Source: Yes71-27 sp040758635 (GTDB lineage: Bacteria > Bacillota > Desulfotomaculia > Desulfotomaculales > Ammonificaceae). From it: a stretch of DNA of 64,000 nucleotides. Below are positions 7,870 to 16,522 of this stretch, piece after piece (positions within the stretch are counted from its first letter, which is position 1; each line of letters starts with the position of its first letter). The stretch is taken from assembly GCA_040758635.1 (NCBI GenBank), contig JBFLVI010000003.1:1-64000 (forward strand), in the 5' to 3' direction. A program made the position numbers and the translations under genes. Below the pieces are notes generated by a model, which was not told where the DNA came from, ran no database searches, and worked only from the letters and a program-made list of their open reading frames with translations.

Positions 7870-8184
7870 TTAAGGATAGTTCATGGGGGCCAAAGTCCTG
7901 CACCGGCGAAAGAATGAAAATGGTGCGAATGGCCCCGTAAGCTTGGTGATTCAGATAAAGCAACGTAACATAGATGAAGCGCGGCAAGGGGCAAGCAGTA
8001 CAAGGAAGGCGAAGCCCAGCACTCAGATTGGTACCAAAAACATAGTTACGCGAAGCGTTTAAACGGCGTTTTAATGGGAGTGGCGTCTTTGAAAGGTGCA
8101 ACTGAGTGCTGGGCGAGCCTGACGCAGTAATGCGCAGCTCATTGCCGCGCCTGGCGAAAGAAGCACTATTTTCGGAGAGGAGGA
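7870..8184 (+). ncRNA. Structured leader element, copy A1 (upstream of mutS)
   Basis: Member of a family of five leader-like elements. Features in order: TTTTAAGGATAGTTCATG; a nested 5' hairpin (GGGGCCA with TGGCCCC, GCACC with GGTGC) enclosing AGAATGAAAATGG; a central cassette 8014-8114 bounded by GCCCAGCACTCAG and CTGAGTGCTGGGC; then GCGAGCCTGACGCAG; and the 3' end GCACTATTTTCGGAGAGG, which continues AGG into the mutS ribosome-binding site. The shared landmarks and direct abutment to a start codon argue for a transcribed leader or an insertion that supplies translation signals. No known riboswitch consensus was recognised. Confidence 0.65.
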
Positions 8185-8194
8185 TTTTCCTCTT

Positions 8195-10885
8195 TTGGGC
8201 CTCACCCCCATGATGCAGCAGTACATGGAAATTAAGAAGCAGCACCCCGACGCCCTCCTTTTCTTCCACCTCGGCGATTTTTACGAGTTGTTTTTCGAGG
8301 ACGCACAGACGGCTGCTCCTGTGCTGGAAGTGACCCTCACCTCGCGCGAGGCCGGGAAGTTAGGGCGGGTGCCGATGTGCGGCGTCCCGTGTCACAGCGC
8401 GGCGGGTTACATCGCACGTTTGGTGAGTCAGGGTTACAAGGTTGCCATCTGCGAGCAGTTGGAGGACCCGGCGCAGGCCAAGGGTGTAGTCAGGCGTGGG
8501 GTGACCCGGGTCATCACCCCGGGAACGTTTTTTGAGGGGCAGCCGCAGGATCACGGGCAGAACAGTTTCATTGCGGGTGTTGCCCCGGCCGGTCCGGGGG
8601 GTTACGGGCTGGCGGTGGCGGACGTGGGGACCGGTGACTTCCGCGTCACCGTTTTCAGCGGCTCCGGGTTTCAGGATCGCTTCTACGACGAGGTTTACCG
8701 CCTGCAGCCGGCGGAGGTGGTGTTACCCGAAGGGGCAAAGGAAACGGCCGCGCTGGTGAAGGCCGCGGCCCCGGCGGTGGTTACTTTTTACACCCGCGAT
8801 TATTTCAAGCCGGAGCAGGCGCGGGAAGCTCTGTCCGGCTACCGGAAGGAAGGGGACTGGCTCGGTCAACCGGCGGCGGTGGCGGCCGCGGGAGCGCTGA
8901 CGGCGTACTTGAAGGAAACGCAGAAGCGCGACCTGGCGCACATGAAGGTGATTTCGTTTTACACGCCCGGGGGCTTCATGATGCTTGATGCCGCCACCCG
9001 GCGCAACCTGGAGCTCACGCGCTCTTTGCAGGACGGCGGCCGCCGGGGGACGCTGTTAGAGGTTTTAGACCACACCCTCACCGGGATGGGCGGACGGCGG
9101 CTCCGGGGCTGGCTGGAACAGCCGCTTCTCGCACCGGCGGCGATTGAGGAGCGGTTGGCAGCCGTGGCGGCCCTGGTGGAAGACGGCTCTTTGCGGGAAA
9201 AGCTGCGGGCGGAACTGAGGAAGATGGGCGACCTGGAGCGTCTTGCCGGGCGTCTGGCCTACGGGATGGCCAACGCACGCGACCTGCTGTCCCTGAAGGA
9301 TTCACTGCTGACGGCGGCGGCGCTTCGGGAAACGCTGGCTCCGGCAGGCGGTCTCCTGGGAGGGCTGCGGGAGCGGCTGGTGGACCTGAGCGACGTGGCC
9401 GCGCTCATTGAACGCGCGATCGCGCCGGAGCCGCCGGTGGCGCTGAACGAGGGCGGGATCATCCGCGACGGGTACAGTTCCGAAGTAGACGAACTCCGGG
9501 CGCTCCGGCGGGACGCCCGCGGGTTCATCGCCGGTTTGGAAACGCGGGAGCGGGAGCGGACGGGTATCAAGTCGCTCAAGGTGGGCTACAACCGCGTTTT
9601 CGGTTACTACATCGAGGTGACGAAGGCGAACCTCTCCCTGATTCCACCGGATTACCAGCGGCGGCAGACGCTTGCCTCCGCCGAGCGCTTTATCACCCCG
9701 GAATTAAAGGAGTACGAGGAAAAGGTGCTGGGTGCGGAGGAGCGGCTCAGTGCGCTCGAGTACCGGCTTTTCTGCGCGGTGCGGGAGGAGGTTGCCGCGG
9801 CCATTGACCGCATTCTCATGACCGCCCGGGCGGCGGGCGAGGTTGACGCGCTGCAGTCGCTGGCGGTAGCGGCGGTGAAGGGGGATTATGTGCGCCCTGA
9901 GGTGAACGACGGCGGGGCGATCGTGATCAGGGAGGGGCGACACCCGGTGGTGGAGCGGTTTTTGGGGCCGGGCGGGTTCGTTCCCAACGATACCCTGCTC
10001 GACGATTTGCGGCGGGTGGCGATCATTACGGGACCGAACATGGCGGGGAAGAGCACCTACATGCGGCAGGTGGCCCTGATCGTGCTGATGGCGCAGGTGG
10101 GGAGCTTCGTACCGGCGGCCGCTGCGAGTATCGGGGTGGTGGACCGGATTTTCACCCGGGTCGGGGCGGCCGACAACCTGGCCGGGGGGCAGAGCACCTT
10201 TATGGTGGAGATGAGCGAGTGCCGGACGATCCTGACCGGAGCGACCCGCCGCAGCCTGGTGATTATGGACGAGGTGGGGCGCGGCACCAGTACCTACGAC
10301 GGAATGAGCATCGCGCGGGCGGTGATCGAGTACATCGCCACCCGGATCGGTGCGAAAACGCTTTTTTCCACCCATTACCACGAGCTGACCGACCTGGAGC
10401 GCCTGCAGGGGGTCTTCAACCTCACGGTGGCCGTCCGGGAGGGGCCGGACGGGGTCGCCTTCCTGTACCGCGTTCTTCCGGGCAAGGCGGACAAGAGTTA
10501 CGGGATCCAGGTGGCCGGGCTGGCCGGCCTGCCGCCGGAGGTGCTGGAGCGGGCGCGCGAGGTGCTGGCCGAACTGGAGAGCCGGCATGCAGACGGGCGG
10601 GGTGGCGGGCGGAAGGCCCGGGTGGTGCAGTTAGAGATGTTTCCCCAGTCTGCGGCGCACCCCGTGTTAGACGAGCTTGCGAAGCTCGACCTGCACAACC
10701 TTACCCCGCTGGAGGCGCTCAATCTTCTCGCCCGGTTCCAGGCGGCGCTGGCCCCGCACTCAACCGAAGAAAGCGGTGGCAGTCATCGGCAAAGTGGGAA
10801 TTTAAAGGGGACCTTCCAGGTTGGAAGTCAAAAGGGCTATCCCTCTGGGTTGAGTGCGGGGCGGGGGAAACGGAAGGGGCGTTGA
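8195..10885 (+). CDS. mutS: DNA mismatch repair protein MutS with element-derived C-terminus
   Basis: Recognises mismatches and recruits MutL. The mismatch-binding domain carries FFHLGDFYELFFEDA (Phe-x-Glu wedge). Later come GVPCHSAAGY, a clamp/lever region, the Walker A GPNMAGKST at about residues 613-621, STFMVEMSE and DEVGRGTSTYDG (Walker B). TTG at 8195 follows GAGAGGAGG by 10 bases; ATG codons at 8210 and 8213 are alternatives. Normal family sequence ends at LLARFQAAL (residue 852). Residues 853-896 (APHSTEESGG onwards) come from a 112-bp palindromic repeat at 10751-10862 and 23 bases after it. This tail replaces the native extreme C-terminus. mutL starts 3 bases after the stop. Confidence 0.96.
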   Translation: MGLTPMMQQYMEIKKQHPDALLFFHLGDFYELFFEDAQTAAPVLEVTLTSREAGKLGRVPMCGVPCHSAAGYIARLVSQGYKVAICEQLEDPAQAKGVVRRGVTRVITPGTFFEGQPQDHGQNSFIAGVAPAGPGGYGLAVADVGTGDFRVTVFSGSGFQDRFYDEVYRLQPAEVVLPEGAKETAALVKAAAPAVVTFYTRDYFKPEQAREALSGYRKEGDWLGQPAAVAAAGALTAYLKETQKRDLAHMKVISFYTPGGFMMLDAATRRNLELTRSLQDGGRRGTLLEVLDHTLTGMGGRRLRGWLEQPLLAPAAIEERLAAVAALVEDGSLREKLRAELRKMGDLERLAGRLAYGMANARDLLSLKDSLLTAAALRETLAPAGGLLGGLRERLVDLSDVAALIERAIAPEPPVALNEGGIIRDGYSSEVDELRALRRDARGFIAGLETRERERTGIKSLKVGYNRVFGYYIEVTKANLSLIPPDYQRRQTLASAERFITPELKEYEEKVLGAEERLSALEYRLFCAVREEVAAAIDRILMTARAAGEVDALQSLAVAAVKGDYVRPEVNDGGAIVIREGRHPVVERFLGPGGFVPNDTLLDDLRRVAIITGPNMAGKSTYMRQVALIVLMAQVGSFVPAAAASIGVVDRIFTRVGAADNLAGGQSTFMVEMSECRTILTGATRRSLVIMDEVGRGTSTYDGMSIARAVIEYIATRIGAKTLFSTHYHELTDLERLQGVFNLTVAVREGPDGVAFLYRVLPGKADKSYGIQVAGLAGLPPEVLERAREVLAELESRHADGRGGGRKARVVQLEMFPQSAAHPVLDELAKLDLHNLTPLEALNLLARFQAALAPHSTEESGGSHRQSGNLKGTFQVGSQKGYPSGLSAGRGKRKGR
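10751..10862 (+). repeat. 112-bp palindromic element inserted in the 3' end of mutS
   Basis: Ends GCCCCGCACTCAACC (10751-10765) and GGTTGAGTGCGGGGC (10848-10862) are perfect inverted repeats. The interior has ACCTTCCAGGTTGGAAG and CAAAAGGGCTATCCCTCTG, related to the element at 897-1008, which has the same length. It is read through as coding sequence, so the insertion changed the MutS C-terminus but did not separate mutS from mutL. Confidence 0.85.
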
Positions 10886-10888
10886 AAG

Positions 10889-12652
10889 ATGGGCCGGATA
10901 AAGGTCCTGGACCCGGAGACGGTAAACCTGGTGGCGGCCGGGGAGGTGGTGGAACGCCCCGCTTCGGTAGTGAAGGAACTGGTGGAAAACGCCTTTGACG
11001 CGGGGGCCACGCTGGTGGAAGTGGTTGTGGCCGGGAAGGGGCTGGAGACGATTACGGTGGCCGACAACGGGTGCGGCATCGCGGAAGAAGACCTCCTGCT
11101 CGCCTTCGAGCGGCACGCAACGAGCAAGATTTCTTCCGGCGCGGACCTGGAACGGATTGAAACCCTGGGCTTCCGGGGCGAAGCGCTGCCCAGTATCGCG
11201 GCCGTTTCCAGGGTCACCCTGAAGACCAGGGTGCCGGGGGCGCTCGGCGGATCGCTGGTGGTGGTCGAGGGGGGAAAGGTGGTCGATTTCCGCCCGGCAG
11301 GAGCCCCGCAGGGGACCACGGTTACCGTGCGCGACCTTTTTTACAACACCCCGGCGCGGCGGAAGTTTCTGGCCTCCTGGCGTACGGAGAGCGCCTACCT
11401 GACGGACGCGGTTATCCGTCTTGCCCTGGCGCGCCCGGACGTCTCGGTCCGGCTGATACACGGCGGGCGGGAAGTCTTCCGCACTCCGGGCACGGGCCTG
11501 GCGGCGGCGATAAGAGCAGTGTACGGCGAGACCGTCGCCGGGGCGCTGGTTCCGGTGCGGGCGGAAGCCGACGGGATGAAGGTCGAGGGCTTTGTCGGCC
11601 GGCCGGCACTGGTGCGGACCACCAGGCGGTGGCAGACGCTGCTGGTTAACGGCCGCTATGTGAAGCACGCCGGCCTGACGGCGGCGGTATACGAGGCATA
11701 CGGTACCTTACTCCCGTCGGGGAAGCACCCGTTCTTCGTACTCCACCTGACGCTTGACCCCGGGGCGGTGGATGTGAACGTGCACCCCCAGAAGCTGACG
11801 GTTCGGTTCAACCGGGAGCGGGAAGTGGCGGGGCTGGTCCGGGGAGCGGTAAAGCAGGCGCTTTTCGGCCGGTTGAACCTGATTCCCGGGACGTCTTCGA
11901 GTCCGGTGCCGCCGGTACGGGAAGTTTTCCCCCGGCCGGACTGGGGCGGCGTGCTGCAGCGGCTGGGACCTTTTGGGGACGTTGACGGTGCAGGAACGGA
12001 CCGGACGGCAGGGAAAGAAACGGCCGGGGAACCGGTTGGGCAGGACGAAGGGGGCTTCCTGGTAAGGGAAGAAGCCGCGGCTTACGAAGGAGGTTTTCCG
12101 CCCCTTACCTACCTGTCGTTCCTGCCGCCGTCTTACCTCCTGGCCGCCGGTCCGGAGGGTCTTTACCTGGTGGACCAGCACGCGGCACACGAAAGGGTCC
12201 TTTTCGAGGAGTACGGGGCTGCGCTCGCCCGCGGCGGCGTCGCGGGGCAGTTGCTGGTGGAGCCGGTACCGGTAGAGTCCGGCGCGGCGGACGTGTCGGC
12301 CCTGGCCGGGGAGCTGGGGCGGTACGGTTTTGTGGTCGAGCCTTTCGGCGAGGGTACGGCCCTCTTGCGGGCGGTCCCCGCGGGCTTGGGCCTGGAGCGT
12401 GCGCGGCTTTTGCTCGACGACCTGCTATCCTGCCTTGCCGCCGGAGACGGCCCGGCGCGGGAAGAGGCGGCGCTGGCTTCGCTGGCCTGCCACAGCGCCG
12501 TTAGGGCCGGCGAGCCCCCAGACGCGCGGGAGGCGGTGGCGCTGATCAAAAGGCTCGCCGCCTGCCGGGAGCCCTTCACCTGCCCGCACGGCCGCCCCAC
12601 GGTGGTTTGCTTCAGCCGGGCGGAGCTTGCGCGGCGCTTTGGCAGGAGGTAA
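10889..12652 (+). CDS. mutL: DNA mismatch repair endonuclease MutL
   Basis: GHKL ATPase N-terminus with VAAGEVVERPASVVKELVEN, ADNGCGI and TLGFRGEALPSI. The C-terminal domain has the endonuclease metal motif DQHAAHERV (about residues 429-437), a CHSAVRAGE motif, and CPHGRPT near the end. Thus this is the nicking type of MutL found in bacteria without MutH. The 587-residue length is normal. It is 3 bases from mutS and 9 bases from the next gene, so it is co-transcribed. Confidence 0.96.
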   Translation: MGRIKVLDPETVNLVAAGEVVERPASVVKELVENAFDAGATLVEVVVAGKGLETITVADNGCGIAEEDLLLAFERHATSKISSGADLERIETLGFRGEALPSIAAVSRVTLKTRVPGALGGSLVVVEGGKVVDFRPAGAPQGTTVTVRDLFYNTPARRKFLASWRTESAYLTDAVIRLALARPDVSVRLIHGGREVFRTPGTGLAAAIRAVYGETVAGALVPVRAEADGMKVEGFVGRPALVRTTRRWQTLLVNGRYVKHAGLTAAVYEAYGTLLPSGKHPFFVLHLTLDPGAVDVNVHPQKLTVRFNREREVAGLVRGAVKQALFGRLNLIPGTSSSPVPPVREVFPRPDWGGVLQRLGPFGDVDGAGTDRTAGKETAGEPVGQDEGGFLVREEAAAYEGGFPPLTYLSFLPPSYLLAAGPEGLYLVDQHAAHERVLFEEYGAALARGGVAGQLLVEPVPVESGAADVSALAGELGRYGFVVEPFGEGTALLRAVPAGLGLERARLLLDDLLSCLAAGDGPAREEAALASLACHSAVRAGEPPDAREAVALIKRLAACREPFTCPHGRPTVVCFSRAELARRFGRR

Positions 12653-12661
12653 CGCGGCGGC

Positions 12662-13441
12662 GTGCGGCTGATCGTGACGACGGCGCTCGGGGCGGGACGG
12701 GAGGCAAAGGAGCAGGCGCTTGCGTTTGCGGCGGAGTTAGGGGCGGTTTTCGTGCCGCGCGGCCGTTTAGGTCTTGAAAGTCTGCTGGCGGCCTCCGAAG
12801 CGGACGGGGCGCTGGTTGTGGGCAGGCGGCGCGTCAGCTTTTTCTTTGGCGGCCGGGAATTCGCCTTCCACCCCGGAACGGCGGTTCTGCGCATAAAGAA
12901 TCTCCGTTCTGGGAAACCTGACCAGATGATACAGGCGATGGATTTGTGCTCCGGCGACGCGGTGCTGGATTGCACCCTGGGCCTTGGGGCGGACGCGATC
13001 GTGGCGAGTTTTGTGGCCGGTCCGGAAGGCCGGGTGGTCGGGATCGAAAAGGTCCCGGTGGTGGCGCTGGTGGTGGGCTACGGCCTGCGGCGCTACTCGT
13101 TCAAGGAGGACCCGGTCGTCGAAGCGGCGATGCGCCGGATCCGGGTGGTGGCTGCGGACCACCTGGATTACCTGGGCCGGGTCCCGGCGGAAGGTTTCGA
13201 CGTGGTTTACTTCGACCCGTTCTTCCGCACCCCGGTCAGGGGGGCGTGCCAGTTGCAGCCCCTGCGCCTTCTGGGCGAGAAGGCCCCTCTTTCCAATGAG
13301 GCGCTGCGGGAGGCCGTCCGGGTGGCGCGCCGGCGGGTGGTGGTGAAGGTGCGGCGGGGTGCCGGGGAGCCCGAATACCGTTTTCAGCACGTTGTCGGGG
13401 GACGGCATGCCCGGGTCGTCTACGGTGTGATCAAGAAATAG
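12662..13441 (+). CDS. Class I SAM-dependent methyltransferase (RsmJ-like)
   Basis: A 259-residue Rossmann methyltransferase. AVLDCTLGLGADAIVASFVA is the SAM-binding motif I; VVGIEKVP is motif II; FDVVYFDPFFRTP is the catalytic-like DPFF motif IV. The layout resembles RsmJ-type 16S rRNA methyltransferases, but the substrate is inferred only. GTG at 12662 has AGGAGGTAA upstream, overlapping the end of mutL. Its position between mutL and miaA suggests a role in translation or RNA modification. Confidence 0.8.
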   Translation: MRLIVTTALGAGREAKEQALAFAAELGAVFVPRGRLGLESLLAASEADGALVVGRRRVSFFFGGREFAFHPGTAVLRIKNLRSGKPDQMIQAMDLCSGDAVLDCTLGLGADAIVASFVAGPEGRVVGIEKVPVVALVVGYGLRRYSFKEDPVVEAAMRRIRVVAADHLDYLGRVPAEGFDVVYFDPFFRTPVRGACQLQPLRLLGEKAPLSNEALREAVRVARRRVVVKVRRGAGEPEYRFQHVVGGRHARVVYGVIKK

Positions 13442-13450
13442 CGGGCGCCG

Positions 13451-14755
13451 GTGAAAAAAGCAGCCTGTCCTTTAGTAGTGGTGGGAATGGCAGAGAGTCG
13501 TTCACGACGATTAATTGTCGCCACCGGGAATGAAAATGTGTGTAAGACCTGCGGCAAGACCGGAGCCGCGCCGTATGACGAGCTGCGAACCGCACTTGGC
13601 GAGGCGACGGCTCGGAGTCCGGATGCCCAGCACTCAACCAAAAAACAGCCCTTTTCTTCGTGGTCAAAGATAACCTTGGTTAAAGAGAGCCTGCCAATTA
13701 CCGGGTTGAGTGCTGGGCGACGAGCGATGGTGCGGTCAGTGCAGGAATCCGGCGCGAGCCGGTCTGCCCAAAGTCGCCGCTGCGAAAACCTTGCATTTTC
13801 GGAAGAGTTGGCGCCTGGGAAAGCAGCCTGTCCCCTTTTGGTGATTACGGGGCCGACGGCCACCGGGAAAACGGCCGTGGGAATCGAGGTGGCGCGTCGC
13901 GTAGACGGTGAAATCATCTCTGCGGATTCGATGATGGTTTACCGCGGAATGGATATCGGCACCGCTAAACCCACCCTGGCCGAGCGCAAGGGCGTCCCCC
14001 ACCACCTGATTGACGTGGTGGACCCGGGCGAGGATTTCAGCGTGGCGACGTTTCAGACGCTGGCCGAAGCGTTGATCCGCGAGATCGGCGGCCGGGGCCG
14101 CCTACCCATCCTGGTGGGCGGGACCGGGCTTTACATCAGGGCGGTGCTGGAGGGGTACAGGTTCACCGGCGGCGTTGACCGGGAACTGCGGCGGCGGCTT
14201 GCGGCGGAGGCCCGGCGATTCGGATCGGCGTACCTGCACGAGCGGCTGCGGGCGGTGGACCCGGAAACGGCGGCCCGCCTGCACCCGAACGACCTCAAGC
14301 GTATTATCCGGGCGCTCGAGGTTTTCTACCGGACCGGAACGCCCGTCTCGCGGGGGGCTTCCGCCGGAGCGGGGCCGAGGTACGACGCACTGGTTTTCGG
14401 CCTCTTCCTGGAGCGGCAGGAGCTTTACCGGCGGATTGAGGAGCGGGTGGACGCCATGCTCGCCGCGGGGCTGGTGGAAGAGGTGCGGCGGCTTCTGGAA
14501 GGGGGGCTGAGGCGGGATACCACGGCGATGCAGGCCCTGGGATACAAGGAGCTTGCGGCCTACCTCGCCGGGGAAGTAAGCCTGGAGGAGGCGGTTTGCC
14601 TTTTAAAGCGCAATACCAGGCGTTTTGCCAAACGGCAGCTGACCTGGTTCAGGCGGGAGGAGCGCATCCGCTGGCTCGACGTGGCCAAATACCCTTCCCT
14701 GCAGGCGGTGGCGAAAGAAATTGCCGGGTACGTGCAGGATTATTTCCGGCGGTAG
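13451..14755 (+). CDS. miaA: tRNA dimethylallyltransferase MiaA with in-frame insertion near the N-terminus
   Basis: Prenylates A37 of tRNAs, giving the substrate for MiaB. The catalytic part is complete: P-loop GPTATGKTAVGIEVARR, SADSMMVYRGMDIGTAKPT, GGTGLYIRA, and the C-terminal QLTWFRRE helix. A normal start would read MKKAACPLLVITGPTATGKT. Here the frame begins with GTG AAA AAA GCA GCC TGT CC at 13451, then runs through 363 bases of inserted leader-type element. It then repeats AAAGCAGCCTGTCC at 13820 before the P-loop (about residue 134). The insertion is exactly 121 codons with no stop, so a 434-residue protein is possible; alternatively translation restarts at TTG 13808 or GTG 13841. 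Expression and activity are uncertain. Confidence 0.9.
   Translation: MKKAACPLVVVGMAESRSRRLIVATGNENVCKTCGKTGAAPYDELRTALGEATARSPDAQHSTKKQPFSSWSKITLVKESLPITGLSAGRRAMVRSVQESGASRSAQSRRCENLAFSEELAPGKAACPLLVITGPTATGKTAVGIEVARRVDGEIISADSMMVYRGMDIGTAKPTLAERKGVPHHLIDVVDPGEDFSVATFQTLAEALIREIGGRGRLPILVGGTGLYIRAVLEGYRFTGGVDRELRRRLAAEARRFGSAYLHERLRAVDPETAARLHPNDLKRIIRALEVFYRTGTPVSRGASAGAGPRYDALVFGLFLERQELYRRIEERVDAMLAAGLVEEVRRLLEGGLRRDTTAMQALGYKELAAYLAGEVSLEEAVCLLKRNTRRFAKRQLTWFRREERIRWLDVAKYPSLQAVAKEIAGYVQDYFRR
13498..13807 (+). ncRNA. Structured leader element, copy A2 (inside the 5' end of miaA)
   Basis: Contains GGGAATGAAAATGTG (about 13526-13540), then GACCTGCGGCAAGACCGG, and GGCGAGGCGACGGCTCGG. The central cassette at 13625-13718 has ends GCCCAGCACTCAAC and GTTGAGTGCTGGGC. 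The right arm starts CGACGAGCGATGGTGCGG and ends AACCTTGCATTTTCGGAAGAG. Both arms, but not the middle, match copy A4 at 37348-37618 with only a handful of mismatches. Flanking direct repeats AAAGCAGCCTGTCC at 13457-13470 and 13820-13833 mark it as an insertion. Confidence 0.75.
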
Positions 14756-14903
14756 CGAAAATTGGATTCAGAGTGAAAATAGGAACCGAAATCCCTGCCT
14801 TGGCCGGTTCGTTCGTTTTCCGGCAGCGTCTCAGGACATACCAGGGCAACAGGGGCGTTAAAACCGCAGTTTTAGAGAAAAGATGTGCGGAGGGGTTGTT
14901 TAA

Positions 14904-15149
14904 ATGACCAAGACCCAGATCAACTTGCAGGACGCCTTCCTCAACCAGGTGCGGAAGGAGAGCATCCCGGTCACCATTTTTCTGGTCAACGGATTCCAGT
15001 TGAAGGGGACGGTGCGGGGTTTCGATAATTTCACGGTGATCCTGGAAAGCGAAGGCCGGCAGATGATGGTTTACAAACACGCCATTTCGACGGTCAGCCC
15101 GATGCGGCCGGTAAGCACCTCTGTTCAGGAGCCCAGAGGCGAGAGTTAG
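14904..15149 (+). CDS. hfq: RNA chaperone Hfq
   Basis: An 81-residue Sm-like protein with the Sm1 segment NLQDAFLNQVRKESIPVTIF and VNGFQLKGTVRGFDNFTVIL, and the Sm2 segment MMVYKHAISTV. The hexamer binds A-rich and U-rich RNAs. The usual position directly after miaA is kept. ATG follows GGAGGGG by 8 bases. The gap from miaA (148 bp) holds no other gene. Confidence 0.96.
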   Translation: MTKTQINLQDAFLNQVRKESIPVTIFLVNGFQLKGTVRGFDNFTVILESEGRQMMVYKHAISTVSPMRPVSTSVQEPRGES

Positions 15150-15166
15150 GGTTTATTACCGCCCGG

Positions 15167-16522
15167 ATGCTGATGACTGCGGACAGGTTCGATTCGCTTG
15201 CGGCGGAAGTTATTGAGGAGGTACAGTCGCTGTGGCGCTCCATTGATACGCTGGCGCTCGCCAACCAGCGGCGGGTGCTTGAGGCGTACCGGGTGGCGCA
15301 GGTCAGCGACTTTCATTTGCGGGGTTCCACGGGTTACGGCTACGGTGACGCCGGGCGGGAAGCCCTGGAGAGGGTTTACGCCTGCGTTTTCGGGGCGGAG
15401 GCGGCGCTGGTGCGGCCGCAGATCGTTTCGGGCACGCACGCGCTGGCGCTTTGCCTTTACGGGGTGTTGCGGCCCGGCGACGGGCTGCTCACCGTCCAGG
15501 GAAAGCCCTACGACACCCTGGAGACGGTCATTGCCGGTGAGGTTCAGGGTTCGTTGCGCGACTGGGGGATAGAGTACACCCGGGTGGAGTTGCTCCCGGA
15601 CGGTAACGTGGACCGGGAAGCAGTGGTCCGGGCGCTGGGGCAAAAACCACGGGTTGTTTTACTCCAGCGTTCGGGGGGGTATTCCTGGCGGCGGGGTCTG
15701 GTGCTTGAGGATTTGCGGTCGCTGATCGGCCTGATCAAGGAGCACAGTCCGGAATCGGTCGTGGTGGTTGACAATTGCTACGGGGAATTCGTGGAAGCGC
15801 TGGAACCGCCGGCGGTGGGAGCGGACCTCTGCGCGGGTTCGCTGATCAAGAATCCGGGCGGCGGCCTTGCGCCCACAGGCGGCTACGTCGTCGGCCGGCG
15901 GGACCTGGTGGCGCTGGCGGCCGGCCGGCTTACCGCCCCGGGGTTGGGCCGGGCGGTAGGGCCGACGCTGGATTGCCAGCGGCTCTTCTTCCAGGGCTTT
16001 TTCCTGGCCCCGCATTTCGTGGCCGAAGCGCTGAAGGGAGCGGTCTTTGCGGCCCGCTTCTTTGAGCGCCTCGGTTTTGAGGTGCTGCCCCTGTTTAACG
16101 AACCCCGGAGTGATATCGTCCAAGGCATCGCTATAGGCTCGCCGGAGAGGCTGCTGACTTTCTGCCGGGCAATTCAGGCGGTTTCCCCCGTTGACGCCCA
16201 CGTTTCCCCGGAGAGCGGGCCGCTGCCCGGCTACAGGGACCCGGTGGTGATGGCCGCCGGTACCTTCGTCCAGGGGGCTTCGCTCGAGCTCACGGCCGAC
16301 GCGCCCCTGCGGGAGCCTTACGCGGTCTACCTACAGGGGGGGCTTTCCAAGGAGCACGTGATGATTGGTGTACTGGCAGCTGCACGGGCGGTTTGCGAAA
16401 TAAGAGGGGGGAAGGGAGATAGACACAATGGCTTACGATCTGGTGATTATCGGTGCCGGCCCGGCGGGGCTGGCGGCGGGGATTTACGGGGCGCGCGCCA
16501 AGATGAACCTGGTGATCATTGA
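15167..16522 (+). CDS. PLP-dependent methionine gamma-lyase-like protein (aluminium-resistance family, YnbB-like)
   Basis: PLP fold type I enzyme. The segments QIVSGTHALALCLYGVLRPG, VVVVDNCYGEFVE and a Lys in GSLIKNPGGGLAPTGGY (probable Schiff-base lysine) identify the family; the substrate is unknown. The family product should end near AARAVCEI. Here the frame runs 95 bases into trxB. The cause appears to be a G6 run at 16406-16411: one more G would end the protein at a TAG just before the trxB start (16428). This is either a real indel or a sequence error. The start is ATG with no clear ribosome-binding site, 17 bases after hfq. Confidence 0.85.
   Translation: MLMTADRFDSLAAEVIEEVQSLWRSIDTLALANQRRVLEAYRVAQVSDFHLRGSTGYGYGDAGREALERVYACVFGAEAALVRPQIVSGTHALALCLYGVLRPGDGLLTVQGKPYDTLETVIAGEVQGSLRDWGIEYTRVELLPDGNVDREAVVRALGQKPRVVLLQRSGGYSWRRGLVLEDLRSLIGLIKEHSPESVVVVDNCYGEFVEALEPPAVGADLCAGSLIKNPGGGLAPTGGYVVGRRDLVALAAGRLTAPGLGRAVGPTLDCQRLFFQGFFLAPHFVAEALKGAVFAARFFERLGFEVLPLFNEPRSDIVQGIAIGSPERLLTFCRAIQAVSPVDAHVSPESGPLPGYRDPVVMAAGTFVQGASLELTADAPLREPYAVYLQGGLSKEHVMIGVLAAARAVCEIRGGKGDRHNGLRSGDYRCRPGGAGGGDLRGARQDEPGDH

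Noticed and set aside
7870..8184. Cobalamin, c-di-GMP, SAM or T-box riboswitch in the mutS leader
   Set aside because: I looked for the B12 box, GEMM core, T-box sequence and kink-turn type motifs and found none in order. The family also precedes unrelated genes.
7870..8184. Degenerate group II or group I intron
   Set aside because: No domain V-like hairpin, no GUGYG 5' end, no intron-encoded protein, and the element ends at a gene start and not within an exon.
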